Shown here: positions 24,280 through 39,062 of the stretch, piece by piece
Layout: each line of letters opens with the position of its first letter
How positions within the stretch are numbered: position 1 is the stretch's first letter
Assembly (NCBI GenBank): GCA_025618425.1
Contig: CM046833.1
Span: 37,515,274 to 37,579,273, forward strand
DNA from: Heliocidaris tuberculata
Lineage: Eukaryota > Echinodermata > Echinoidea > Camarodonta > Echinometridae
Direction of reading: 5' to 3'
DNA: 64,000 nt
The notes under the pieces: model-generated
The model's database searches: none
The model's input: the letters and a program-made list of their open reading frames with translations, nothing else
Told to the model about the DNA's origin: nothing
Translations under genes and position numbers: made by a program

Positions 24280-27200
24280 GTACTGTATGACACCATGACC
24301 ATGACATATTAACAGTTATAATCAGTGTTGCCCAACTGCCAAATCTTTCAGTCTGATAGATTTTACTTGCCTGACAATCTGTTATGTTTGCCCTAGGAAC
24401 TTCTGGCAATCGCTAATATCCAGCAACCAGAGATACACTACTTCAAAAATGACCCAAAACAGGCATTTTTCAATTTTCTTAAAAATGGGCAAATTGGCAT
24501 CACCCCTATAGTAATAATGGAATGATCCAACACCTTATTTTGAATATTGTCTATACAAATTGTAAGAAGAAGGATAGAAGGAGAAATCCTTTAAAGGGTC
24601 TCTGAGGCCAAAAAAAAATAATTTGTACACAGTTAGAATGTATAAAATTAACCCCAAATAACTTTACCCCGCATTATACAGGTTAGCGGTTAAGGAGTTT
24701 GAAGAAAATAAAGGACAGGGTAAACGATCGACGCGCGGAACTCAACTGGAGTTGAGTTCCGCGTGAGCAGTTTTCTGTGCGTGTGCATTTTTTTAATGCG
24801 TGCACGTTCGGCGAACGCCAAGACGCGATAATGGAATTATATCGATCGCATTATCGCTTTGTCATCTGCTATGTGCAGCGCCGGGGCTGACAAACATTCG
24901 AAAATTGATTTTGGTGTGAAACTTACGGATAATATTCAACCCTAATGAAACAACAAATGAATGAAGGATACAATGCAAAATGTTTTTATCGAATTGGAAA
25001 TTGATTTGGTGCGTAACTTATGGATAATCTGAAACCCAAATAGAACAACAAATGAATGAAGTCATGCAACAGAGAATGTTTTTAAAGAATCAAAAATTGA
25101 TTTGGCACTTAACTTAGGGATAATATACAGCCCAAATAAAATATGAAATGAATGAAGTGTACAACGCAAATTATTTTTTATCGACTGGAAATTGATTTGG
25201 CGCGTAATTTATGGAGAATCTACAACCCAAATAAAACAACAAATGAATCAAATATTCAACAAAAAACGTTTATGTCAATATAAAATTGGTTTGGCGCATA
25301 AATTACAAAGAATCTACTGACCAAATGAAACAACAAATAAATTAGAACTAAGACGTAAAATACATATATCGAATTGAAAATTGATTTGGCGCTTAACTTA
25401 GGGATAATATACAATCCAAATAAAATATGAAATGAATGAAGTATACAACGCAAAATGTTTTTTTATCAATTGGAAATTGATTTGGCGCATAACTAATGGA
25501 TAATATGTGACCCGTCACGTCAAAATGAGACAAGTCGTATTTTTTCAAATTTAACTTTATTGATGATTATTATTCTCCATTTCATAAGCGTTAATTTGAT
25601 ATAAAGGTCAACTCTAGAGAGAGAGTATTAGTGGAGATAATGGCTTTTGAAACTCGAGAATAGTAGGGCTCTGGAAAAATATTTCTTCCAGAAAGACGCT
25701 TCCGAAGTTTGACTGCCATTTTGTCTTCATGCACCAGTTTTTCATCTTTAATGCCAACTAGATTTTCTAAAAGTCCGTAGTAACCGTTTATCAATTTGAA
25801 GGAAAACTAGTTCCTACGTTCCTTTAGGGTCTCTTCTCATGAAAACATAAGTTTTAATTCATATAAGTCATGATTTCTAACACTTTAATGGGTAGGAAAA
25901 TAAGTAGTTTCAAGCCACTTAAAAGGCTTCTCGCATCGACTTATTCCGTCTTTACCGTGCTATTTCTTATGATTTTTTTATGCTGGTACATACATGTAGT
26001 CGATTTTACATTTTAAGAACCTAGAAAAGTTCTTTTCGTTTAAGTTTTTTTTTTATAGATCCGTGATTGTGGTCTTTGAACAGTTTCAGCTTTGTTGCCG
26101 AAAAAAAAACTTTGGGTAATTTGCATATGCATAATTAGCATAAATTCATGGAAAATTGGCATAATTATTACGCAATCCAAGCCATTTTTCCATGAAAGTT
26201 CTACATGTACTTTCAATCAACCAGGAAATTGTAGGTCCATGTTCTATTAAACTATAAGAAAAAAAAATTCACTTTCAGTTGTTCAAATATAATTAAATTG
26301 GTATTTACATGAACTTTACGTGATATCTAATTGAAAAAAAAAAAAATTAAAATATAACTGTGTATTTCTTACAATTAGAACAAGGAACTACAATTTCATG
26401 GAAATTTCGCATAATTATAACCGCAGCGTTTTAAATGGCTATTATTGAATCTTTTTTCTTTCACCCACCTTGAAAGTGAAACTTGACACAATGCCTTCTG
26501 GTCATTGCTCTCTCTTTGAAAGCTAAGTTGTATTTTGCTCTTTGCTTTCTAATGATGCAGTATTAAAACCAGGAAGTATTTAAAGCCACGCTACAACAAA
26601 TAAATCTTTTGTTTGACATTTTCCTTTCTTCCTGCAAGTTATCTCCAAACTTTTGCAGTTGCAGCTTTCCTATAAGAGCATGGAGTTCATGTCCTGGCGA
26701 TTATTGATCGCACCCCCCCCCCCCCGAATCACGCCTTTTATGTCGAATATAACATTGGTTTGGCGCATAAATTACAAATAATCTACAGACCAAATGGAAC
26801 AACAAACAAATTAGAACTAAGACGCAAAATACATTTATCGAATCGAAAATTGATTTGGCGCTTAACTTAGGGATAATACACAATCCAAATAAAATATGAA
26901 ATGAATGAAGTATACAACGCGAAATGTTTTTTTTTTTTTTTTTTAATAATCGAATTGGAAATTGATTTGGTGAGTAACTTACGGATGATACACAACTCGA
27001 ACAAAACATGAAATGGATGAAGTATACAACGCAAAATGTTTAAATCGAATAGAAAATTGGTTCGGCGCATAAATTACAAAGAATTTACAGACAAAATGAA
27101 ACAACAAATAAATTAGAACTAAGACGCAAAATACATATATCGAATCGAAAATTGATTTGGCGCTTAGTTTAGGGATAAATAATACAACCCAAATAAAACA

Positions 27201-30200
27201 TCAAATGAATGAAGTATACAACGCAAAATATAATTTTTATTTAATTTTTTTCGTTTTAATCGAATTGGAAGTTGATTTGGCGCGTAACTAATGGATAATC
27301 ATAATATACAACCCAAACAAAACATTAAATTGATGAAGTATACAACGCAAACTGTTTTTATCGAACTGAAAATTCAGTTGGCGCGTAATTTATGGAGAAT
27401 CTACAACCCAAACAAAACAACAGATGAATCAAGTATTCAACACAAAACGTTTAAATCGAATAGAAAATTGGTTTGGCGCATAAATTACAAAGAATCTACA
27501 GACCGAATGAAACAACAAATAAATTAGAACTAAGTCGCAAAATACATTTATCGAATCTAAAATTGAAAGTGAAGACGTTCCTGAATCGATATATCGTTAG
27601 GTGAGCTATCGTGATCGATCGATTAGTCTTTGCTCAAGTCTTATTTATATTGATTTTGGGGGGTATTTTATTTTCAAAAATCAATATCTCCTGTATGCTG
27701 TCACCGTTGAATGTCGTGTTAAGTTTTCTGGGGTTGATTTTGTGTAAGCTAACTATACACAAATTATTTTTTCAGACCTCAGGTACCCTTTAAGTTTCGT
27801 TTGAATGGTGTAATCCTAATTGCATTTTTACTCTGAATGAAAATTGCACTAAATTTTGAAATTCATGTCCTTGATAGGTACCAAAAAGGGCTATTTTTAG
27901 GGGGTAGGGATAACTATGAATGGAATTATGAACAGAAAATTTTAACATCATTTTCAGAAGATATACCCTGTATATATATCACAACTTTAAAATATAAAAG
28001 AAATCCGCTGACCCCCATCTTCCGACTTTTTTCAAATCTGCCCGATTCTCTCAGACAGTAGCTCTTAACTTCAAAGTACCAATCACCAAAAATATTATGC
28101 TTTGTATGTTGTTGGGTTTACATGTTGCTATAATATGTTCAAAATATGAGCTTCAAATGTTACTTCTATTAAAGAGATATAGCAAGTTTTAATCCACTCT
28201 GAAATAAAAAGTGACTTGTGAGTAGACTAGTCAATGCAGCAGTACACACTTGTATAGAATAGGGCTCGCGCGGAACCCAACTCCGACTCTGGTTCCGCAC
28301 GGGCCCTATTCTATGGTTTTAATGTTATCCTTTATTTTCTTCATATTTCTTAACTGTTAACCTAAGTTTTTTAAAGTTGATTTTATACATGTACATTCTA
28401 GCTGTACGCAAGTTTTTTTTTTAGGTGATTAGTACAATTTAAGAACAAGCTGTTGACACAAATGATTATTTTGAAAATCATTTTGTCAAAATGTATCAGG
28501 AACAAACACATGTAGATGATTGACACATTAATACATTATTTTTCGTTCTAGTACTGTTAGTGAGAAGGAGTTTCTTCATCTGTCAGAGCACATTGGCCCT
28601 TCTGACTTCTACAAGCTGGGAGTTAATCTTGAGATCCCCTATGCACAGCTAGATGACATCAAGGAACGTTCTAACACCAACAGTGTGGCTTTGTTGAGAG
28701 TTTTCATGAAATGGAGAGACAGACAGCCTTCATACACAAACATCAGGACTGTACTTGCTGAGAAACTCAAGGAGAGTGGATTAGCTGAATTATCAGAAGC
28801 ACTACTCAATGATGATCTCATCTCAAGCATCACACATCTTGGATACCAGCCAGAGGTGAAGGAGGAAACCAAAAGAAGTCATAGAGGTAAGAAAGAAAGA
28901 TATAATTTCATGTCAAGTTGAGGACCACTTTTCTTATAATCGCTAAATTCACCCTTATCTGTTGTGTTCTTGAAGTTTCTCAGTTTGAATAATTTGAAAA
29001 TTGAAAGTTTGTTAATGCAATGATGCTTCTCAGATTATTAGTATTATTTTTTAAATTTACCTTCATCCCTCATTTTCCTTTTGGTGAATTATCAAAATGT
29101 GTAAACATAGGCATTTACTTTGAATTAATCATAACAAAACAGTAATATATACCTTTCAAGATCTTTGGGGTGTTTCTCAGATTGACCCCCCCCCCCCCCC
29201 CCCCCCGAAAAGTGGCTTTCATAAAGCCCAGTCTGGATAGGGTTGATTGTTTTCTATGCTACATATGAATACACTCAAAACAGTTTCAGAACATTGTTAA
29301 AGTAAATATATTTCTAATCCAGAAGAATTTTGAATCTGATGCGACTAGCTGCTACCTGCATTATCAGTATCATTGCATCATAAGAAGGCAACATTATTTA
29401 TCAGCACAACTTCTTAAGTTCTTATGATGTGCACTGAGTATAGCTCAGATATTAATGTCTTGTGCTGTTTTTTCCAAAGAAGTATTCTTTTATTCAATTT
29501 TTGTTTTACTCTCCTCTCTAGCCAAGCCTTCTTTACCACCTGATTCGCAAACGAATCCACTCCTCTCTCCTGAGCTGATTGAGAGATGCACCAAAGAATT
29601 CAAGTTCAAGTACCGCACAACTCTTTGTAAGATAAGAGCTGACCCTCTAGATCCTAATTCTCTTGTGCAATTTCAAGACATATACACAAATCTTGTCTTG
29701 GAAGAAGAATGTGGAAGGGATAAAAAATTGCTAGAGTACAGTGACCTCATGAACCTTACTGTCAATGGAGAGTTTCCCAGGAGGTTGCTGGTTCAGGGAG
29801 AGGCAGGAGCTGGGAAAACAACTCTGTGTGCAAAGATTGCATGGGACTGGATCAATGGGAGGCATTTCCAGGAGTTTGTATGGGTTCTTGTTGTTCCTCT
29901 GCGAGAATCTAAGCAATACACAATCGGTGAGATAGCAAAATCTTATCTCACAGAGGATAATCCTGCTACTTCCAGTCAACTAACAGAGTACATTCGCTCT
30001 AACACAGATAAAGTATTGTTAGTGTTCGATGGGCTTGATGAATTTGCTGGAAAACTTGCACCATCTGTAAAGGACAACCCGCCATCGAGAGATCATCATT
30101 CACAGCCTAGGTCCCAGACATCACATTCCAGTGATCCAACACATCGGCAAAGCAAGATGAATCCAGAAACAATGGAAAATGCATCAGCAGTCGTAAAGGA

Positions 30201-33200
30201 CATAAAGATTGTAGAGATTCTTCAATCAACAAAGCTAGAGATGTGCCCTGTCATGGTAACAACACGCCCGTGGAAGGCCAAAGAGATCAGATGGAATGAT
30301 CGGTTGAGGATGTTCTACACTTTCCTTCATATTGAGGGTTTTAGTAAGCAGAACTTGTCAGTGTACATTCAGAAATATTTTGCCGGAGATGATGTTAAAG
30401 CAAATGATCTCATCAAATTTGCTAATGATAATGCTGTAATATCTGAAAAAATGGCACCTTATCCTATCTATGTAGCTATGCTCTGTCTCATTTGGAGAGA
30501 AATGGATGAGGTAGGACAACAAAAGATGAAGTCATTTCAAACTTTTTCTGAGATATTCTTGGAAATTTTTGTCTTCCTTAAAGAGCATTATGCTTTGAAA
30601 ATGGCTAATCAATCATGCAGTCTAGATACGTCACTCAATGACCGTCTCAATGAAATCAACAAGCTCCTAAAACCCATCAACAAGATTGCTTTCTCAAGCC
30701 TGCTTCAAAATGCCCTCGTCTTGAGCGATGAAGATTTCCAACAGTGCCCGAAGTCTAAAGAAACAGCATGTAGAGTTGGGGTTCTGTCTGAGGAAGGCAG
30801 CATTATCCCCAGGAAAGGAAGACGGGATGCAAGGAACACTCGTCTACAATCTACAGTCTTCTTTCCTCACAAACTCTTCCAGGAATACATGGCTGGGGAA
30901 CATCTTGCTGCCCTCTATGAAACAGATAACGATGAGTACAACAGGTTGATGAAGGAAGCAGTGGTTCCTAGAAAGGAAGAATTAAGGTATTTGTTGTACT
31001 TCACTGTTTCTCAGGACCACAGAGTTGGGAGAGATGTGATGAAACAGCTTTCAAGAGGATGGATAGCAGAAGATGAGAAACATCTCATTGTTGATATTGC
31101 GTTTGAGAGTCATGACCCACAAGCTGCAGCTTTGATAAAACACAAGATTTTTCCACAGAGATCAGCCCTCATGATAAACCATCACATTACATCACATACT
31201 GTAGCTGGATATGCATTCATTGGACTAGACTGGGTAAGTTTTGATCTGGTACTGTAATTTTGTTAGTAGGCAATTCCAAGGTATTTTGTCCTATACATTT
31301 ATGATTGTCAAATACTTGAGTTTATCTGATGATTGTACATGTATCAAGTTGACAGCTCTACCTTAACCCGTAGCAGTTCAGAGTTTTCTCATGGTAAAAA
31401 TTAATCAGGTTTCTCTCCTCAAATTGGCAAGAGTTGTTCTTATTTTCTACTCCTCCATAGTGTGAAAAAGATATGTTTATTAATTGAACCAATGTGAATG
31501 AAACTTGCAAAATTTAACAGAAAAATTGCCAAGTTGTACACAAAAAAAGTGATTATATATTATACACTGTGTTGCCAATTTACACAAAAAAGTTAAACCT
31601 ATATTGCCCGTAAAGGGGCACCACATGTGGTTTACATGTTTGCTTGTAAATGCACTCACTTTGCATGCCAACGATATGAGTTGGTTTTCGGTATAGTTTT
31701 CATAAATGAGGTGATAGAAAAGTGTATGTGCTTTTCCAATGTATCAGGCATTTGCTCCTGCAACATTTGCTTTACCTCATTGAAGATATATGGTTATGGT
31801 TAGGGTTGCAGTAGGGTTTTAGGTTAGGTTTTAGGTTTAGGGTTAGGGTTGGGTGTAGTTATTGGTCCAGGGTTGAAGTTTAGGAATTGGCTTAGCGTAG
31901 GAAATTGACTACGGAACAATTGTCCCCGGAGCATGTGTCATAAAACCGCTTTTCTCACCTGATATTCTCTTTTACTTCAGGTCCACACTCTCAATGGATT
32001 TGTTAAATATGGAAATAACATCTCCGCTCCAGCCTGTCGTAATCTTGCGGAAGCACTATGTACCATGCCAAACCTGTCTAAGCTGACATTGAATGGAATG
32101 TTTCTCCACGATGACTTCTACTCCAGTCTGAAATCAATGGCATCATCCATGAAGGTACATAACAACATATGGGGCAGAACAGTGGTTAAAAATCCTTCTA
32201 ATTCAAAGGGCGGAGTTGAAATAGTAATTTTTATTAGTTTATTGTTAAAATAATGAGAAGGGATATAGGAAAAACAAAATCCATGGATCCCTGTCATTTT
32301 TATTCATGATGTACAAGTGTGATTAACTCAGCAGTTGAATATATGAGCCAAAGAAGTTTTTTAATAGGAGTTTTGAAAAACAAAATTTTTTTGATAAGTT
32401 TAATTAAGAGACAGACTGTTTTCACCATAATGTACATGTGTTAAATTCTGTAAGGTTTATATATTAAAGGTTTCTTGAAATCTGTCTCTTTAATTTATTT
32501 CAAAATTTCAATTTTTTTCTCCATAACTAAAAATATTGGTTCTGCTGATGTTGCACCTTCCTTGCTTTCATGTATACATTCAATTTGTTATGATTAGGGG
32601 TTTAATATAAAACAGATATTCATTTTTGTTTGTTTAGGAAACAATTGAATTCGGTGAAAGATAGAGGGTTCAATTCAACTTGGCAGTGCCTCGTTGAATA
32701 AAACAGCTGCATCTTTCACCTCGGGGAAATAGTTTTACCATTTCACTCATAACCATTTAATATTCATATACACCCGTACCATCTTCAATAGGTACAAACC
32801 CTTGAAGTAGAGGGTGGATTTGGCTATCAAGTACAAGTTTCCACACCAGCCTCCCGTGACTTTGCGGGGGCACTGTGTTCAATGCCAAAGCTGACTGAGC
32901 TGGAACTCGATGGTCTGCTTCTCCATGATGAGTTCTATTCTACGTGGGATGCACTGTCATCATCCATGAAGGTATATCCTCCAAATCTGTATAAAATTGA
33001 TCATATTAGATTTGAAATGATTTTTCACAAAATTGTTTAATCAAAGCAATATAATAGTGAATTTCTAATGATTAATACTACTATATATTAACATTCACAA
33101 ACCCAACTGAATGCACTTCAATATCTCATAGGCTGTGCCCGAGAAGACTCAAATGGATTGATGTCCCACCAGCTGGCATAGAAATTTTGCTGCGTGTGAA

Positions 33201-34303
33201 ATCAAGATAAGACATTTTTATTTTTGAAGAAATTATGTCTAAATAGAAACTTGTGACTTTCCCTTATTGATGACTGTCTCATCATGAGCTAGTCGAGTGG
33301 TTTGATACATGTAACTTGACAGGATGCACAGGTCATGGGTTCGAGCCCCAGCATGGCACTATGTCCTTAAGACATTTTATCTAATTTGCTTCTCTCTGCC
33401 TATTTGTTAAAAGTGGATACCTGGTAGAATACAAATGTGATTGTGGCTGGATGTACAACCTGTGAAATGGCCACCAGGCTGGTATGCAGTGGAGAATGGG
33501 CTCTATCAGTGCAAAATCGTAATTGAATCCAATGACCCAGGATAATAACAGGGTAATAATGCCCTGTGAGCCGTGTTGATCAGTTTCTTAATTGGAAAAG
33601 CACTATATTTAAAAAAAAAAGTTATTGTTATTTCTTCAGGTCCATACTCTCAAGTTAAACAGTGGATCTGGCTACAACTTCCGGTTTACCGCACCGGCAT
33701 CACATCACCTTGCAGGTGCGCTGTGTTCCATGTCAAACCTGACCATGTTGACCCTGAGTAGAATGCATCTCAAAGATGAGTTCTACGCAACTTCTAAAGC
33801 AATGTCATCATTGATGAAGGTATTTCTAAATTCACTTGTATTCCTCTGTCTTTTTTAGGGGGGCTTAATGTAAGACAAAAGGCTTGTAAATGCCCACCCA
33901 CATTCATTCAAACCCAACTGCGTGTATCACATGAAATAGAAGAGGTAATTTTTACTGTACATAAAACAGGGTAAGTAGGAACAGCAGAATAAAAAAGGTG
34001 TTATAACATTTTCTTTTCTACAGGATTGATGCAGACATTTTGCTTATTTTGTCATGAATAAAAGAATGAAAAGGGTCTGAATCTGTCCCCTGATAAAAAA
34101 TGTGTCACAACCTATTTCTAGTTTTTATGCCTCCGCCCACCGAAGGTGGGTGCCAGAGGCATTATGTTTTCGTGTTGTCCGTCCGTCCCATTTTCGTTCT
34201 CACGATAACTTAAGAACCATTTGGCAGATCAACTTCAAACTTGGCTCATGTATGCATATGGGAGGGACAATGATCTAATTAGATTTTGGGGTCACAGGGT
34301 CAT

Positions 34304-34384
<81 letters not shown>

Positions 34385-37300
34385 ATATATGAAAAGGGCT
34401 TGTTCTTGCGATAACTTAAGAACCATTTGGCGTATCAACTTCAGAGTTTGCTCATGTATGCATATGGGAGGGACAATAGTCTGATTACATTTTGGGGTCA
34501 CGAGGTCAAAGGTCAAAGGTCACAGAGGTCATTGCGTATATGAAAATGGCTTGTTCTCACAACTTAAGAACCATTTGGCAAATCAAGTTCAAACTTGGCT
34601 CATGCATGCATATGGGAGAGATGATTATATGATTAGATTTTGGGGTCACGAGGTCAAAGGTCACAGAAGTCATTGTATTTATATATGAAAATGGATTGTT
34701 CTTGTTATAACTTTAGAACCATTTGGAGAATCAATTTCGAACTTGGCTCATGTATGCATAAGGGAGTGATGATAATCTGAGTTGATTTTGGGGTCATGAG
34801 GTCAAAGGTCACAGAGGTCATTATATATCTGGAAATAGATGGTTATAACAATAACTCAAGAACAATTTAATGGATCAACTTCAAACTTGGCGCACATGTA
34901 TATAATTGGGTGACAGTGATTTCATTAGATTTGGGGGTCATGGGTTCAAAGGTCAAAGGTCACAGAGGATGTTATATACCTGTAAATAGACTGTTCTTGC
35001 AATAACTTGAGCACAGTTTGACATTTTAACTTCAAACTTGGTTCATGTATGCATACTAGGGTGACAATGATCTGATTAGATTAGGGAATTCAGCCATATG
35101 GCAACTCCGCTTGTGATCTTTAACCCTATGAACCATTTGGCATATCAGTTTTAATGAGTGATAAAATATTTTATTGAATTTTTCAAACAAAATTTTAAAA
35201 ATCAACATGAGTGTGCAAAATATATCTGATCTGGCAACAGCAGAGGCATAAATTTTGAAAGTGCGCGGTCAAGAATTCATCTAGTTTTATTTATACGTTC
35301 ACCCTATTCTGTTATAATTAAATTATAAACAGCTATAGTGTATAAGGAGGAAAGAGCATGCAAGGTAGCCTTGGAATGATCTGGAACTCCAGCGTTATCC
35401 GAAGAGTTTTACAAAATAAAGCTTTCTTATAGTATAAATAAAGGTGGACTTAAAGTGTGTATAGGCCCTTTAACGATTATTGATGTTTTTGAAAATCATG
35501 CTTGTCAAACTTGACATAAATTTTGCTGTATTTTGCTCAGCTTTTTGACATCGCTTCCCTTTCTATTACACACATTATTAACAGTGGATAAAAAAACAGA
35601 ACTATAATCGAGAGATTCTCTGGTCATGAGAGATCTCTCATGAGCTTTTGAAATAGAATATATAGAATCTCTTCTGTTTCAAACATCCATTTGCCTTTAT
35701 AATACAGAAATGAAAATCTAAAATCCTAAAGCAAGATCTTGTTTTCTTCATACACATCCGAGGCTACACAGGTCTATCTAGCACACAAAATAGCTTGGCG
35801 AATTGTTCAGAAAAATATCATTTAACCTCGAACGTCCATTGAATAAAAGCCTTGTGTAGCTAGGGACGTGGCATTGTGGATAGTTCTTTCAAATGCTTGT
35901 TCTCACTCACTTACTGTCAATTGTAACTAGTTGACCAAAAAAAAAAGATTTTTCTACCCTTTCCTGTAATATTTAGGACTGGAATTACTGAGCACTCATG
36001 TAACATAGGAGATTCGACTTCTTCAATGAAAAAAAAATATCAAAAAATTTGATGTTTTTCAACATTTCCTCCTGCTCGAGTTCTGGCCCAGCAAATTCTG
36101 TCTCATTTTGACGTGATGGGTCACATTTATCTTTTTGTTGCCAGTTGAAACTATTAAAAAAAAAAGTTTTGGATTAGTGAAATAATCTGAATCTGAATGT
36201 CTTTTCAGGTGCATACTCTTACCGTGAGCTCTGGAAATAACCATTCTGTAATGAACCTCTCAGCTACCGCCTCCTCAGGTCTTGCTGCAGCACTGTGTAC
36301 CATGCCCAAACTCACCAAGCTGACACTGTATGGCATCCTTCTCCATGACGACTTCTATTCTAAATTGAAAGAAATGGCATCAACCATTAAGGTTCGTTGA
36401 ATGTATGCAGCAAAATAGATATGACTAATGTTAAAGTTAGTCTAAAAAAAAGGATTTATGTACAGCTACAGTGTATAAACTTAACCTAAGAACACTTTAC
36501 CTGACCTTCTACTGGTTAACAGTTAAGAAGTATGAAGAAAGTAAATGAAAACGAAAAAGCCCCTTGCGTGGAACCTAACTCCATCTTCGGTTCTGCACGG
36601 GCCCTAATTTGTGCAAGCGCGTACGGGTGTGTCAACTAGTCTACTCACAAGTCGCTGTAATGTTTATTTAGAGTGTATTTGAACTTGCAATAACTCTTCA
36701 TATAGAATTAACATTTAAGATCATACTTTAAGTATAGCAACATAGAACCCCTAATATAAAGAGCAATATATTTTTTGGTGATTGGTACCCATCCTGATAT
36801 CATGTCCCAAGGTAAAAAAAATTGCTGCTGCTCTCCCCCCCCCCCCCCCAACACTGAGCAAGCCTTGGAGGGCGCCACTTGCAAAAACACCTAAAAATGA
36901 ATGTAAAGGTTTGTTCACATATGCCGTGGCACTGCAGTTTCTTTTTCAACATGTAAGTGAATGGCAAGTGGGGATGAAAAAACTATAGCTTAGCGCAAGG
37001 GTACTATGCCTATTCACTTATCTGTGTGTTGTAAGATGCGCAAATGTGCATTACGCTTTAAAAAAATCTTTAAAAAAGGGCTTATAAAGGGTAAGAATAC
37101 ATGTATGTAGACAGGTGACATACTTTTATAAATCAACATTTGTTCAGGTTCAAACTCTTACTCTGAGCTCTGGAGATCACAATCCCGTGATACATGTCAT
37201 GGATGTGTTAGCACCAGTCTCTTGGGACTTTGGAGAAGCACTATGTTCCATGTCGAATCTGATGGAGCTAAAACTACACGGAATGTGTCTACATGATGAG

Positions 37301-38604
37301 TTCTATTCTTCATTGAAAGCCATGGCATCATCTCTGAAGGTACATGTACATGTATATACTCTATATATTTTATCTTTAAAGATACTATGATTTTAAGGGT
37401 GAGAGGAGAAAAAAAACAAAAACAACCAATGCGAAAAGAACAAGGGGTTCTGAAGCAGCCGCATTTTTTTACAGAAATGGTCAGTTTTACATTTGGTTTG
37501 ATTTGTTGTGAAAAAAAATGAAAATTATTGTGTAATGGCTTGCTCTTTTGATTTTCAATGCATCAAGGGTACAAAAGTTTTCTTTTCTTATAAATTGTAT
37601 TGTTCACAGGTAAGGTACATGTCATATACAAAAAATATTATTAAGACTATACACTCATGAATGTCAGTCACATAGCCAAATGACTTGACAAGTACTGGTA
37701 ATTTTACTTTATTACGTGCCTTCCATGATGGCAACTCCAAGAGATGAATAACCACACTGCCTGCCGAGGGCAAACATCACTTAACCCATTGCCTATTGGA
37801 ACTGGATGGTCCCTGTCACAGTGTCTCCTTTCAGAGACGTTTTTTGATTATATTTAGATCTAGAATGCTAAAAATTGGACATTATATATTCACAGAAAAT
37901 GTTTAGTCTATTCCCAATACAATACTTTGCACAGTGAGAGCGATTTAATTGTAAATAATCAGTACAGTCTCTAGATTGGCAATGCAGTGTAAAAATATGT
38001 GATCACTATTTTTGTATACTAATTGGCAATTTTTCTGTTAAATTTTGTAATTTTCATTCACATTACCAGTAGTAGAAAATAAGAATAATTGTTGCCAGTT
38101 TGAGGAGGGGAAGGTGATTAATTTAGACTTTAAGAAAAAACTTAACTGCTATGGGTTAACCCATTCCCTTCTGGAACCAGATGGTCCCTGTACTAAGCCT
38201 ATGGGAATGAGATAATTCAGTAGCCAACAGGTTAACATCACGATACATGTGTAACCATTGAATATTCATATTAAAACCATTTCGGAATTTCTAAAGGAGA
38301 ATACTTAATCCAGCCAAACCTACATGTATTGGATGTCTGCAATAACACTAGAACACTCTGTTAGAAATTTGAATAATCCACTACTCTTTTCATGCACCAA
38401 GTAAAAAACATCTTTTCACCTAATCCATAGAAACTTACTGGTTTCATCTTTCTTCTGAAAAAGGGTGTTGAAAGAGGAGAAATACATCCAGGAGCCAGGT
38501 CATTAATCGCATGATAGATTAAGAGTTAAATTTATATAGATGATATGCTGTTGAATTTGGAGCCAGTGAAGAGATTGGAGAATGGGAATGATAAGGACAT
38601 AACA

Positions 38605-38642
<38 letters not shown>

Positions 38643-38761
38643 AATAATATTCCTCTGGAATGTTCCTCGTTTCATTCTTCTTCTTTTAAAACCAACCCTG
38701 ATATCAAGTTGGTTTTAAAAGAAGAAGAATGAAACGAGGAACATTCCAGAGGAATATTATT

Positions 38762-38794
<33 letters not shown>

Positions 38795-39021
38795 GAGACC
38801 ACAAATTACCTTTTTTTCCCCTCTCTATTTTAGGGGTTCCAAGATGGTATCCGGCATTCAAAATGTCAGATATGAACATAGATCTTTAAAGGAGATATTA
38901 CTTCAAAAATCACAAAACGAACAAATTATATATATTTGGACAGCTAACAACCTCCAGAACATGAATTGTTCAATTATGAGTCCTAAATTTCCTCAGGGAT
39001 ATGATTTCAGTGTATTAAGAA

Positions 39022-39062
<41 letters not shown>

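Larger units (their letters stand above)
24280..28551. other. NLR intron 1, filled with repeats
   Basis: The 4.3-kb intron holds an interspersed repeat with a GCGCGGAACTCAACT hairpin (24595-24900), two blocks of a 96-bp satellite (24890-25505 and 26736-27580) split by a 1.2-kb insertion, and an inverted member of the interspersed repeat (about 27830-28440). No additional exon could be recognised. Confidence 0.7.

Noticed and set aside
29455..29521. ATG at 29455 as the start of a leaderless NACHT protein
   Set aside because: A strong acceptor ends at 29521 and the Death exon joins in phase, so the upstream ATG stretch is intron.
33276..33360. Functional tRNA gene
   Set aside because: A and B boxes are present but the cloverleaf is not complete and a SINE body and tail follow.
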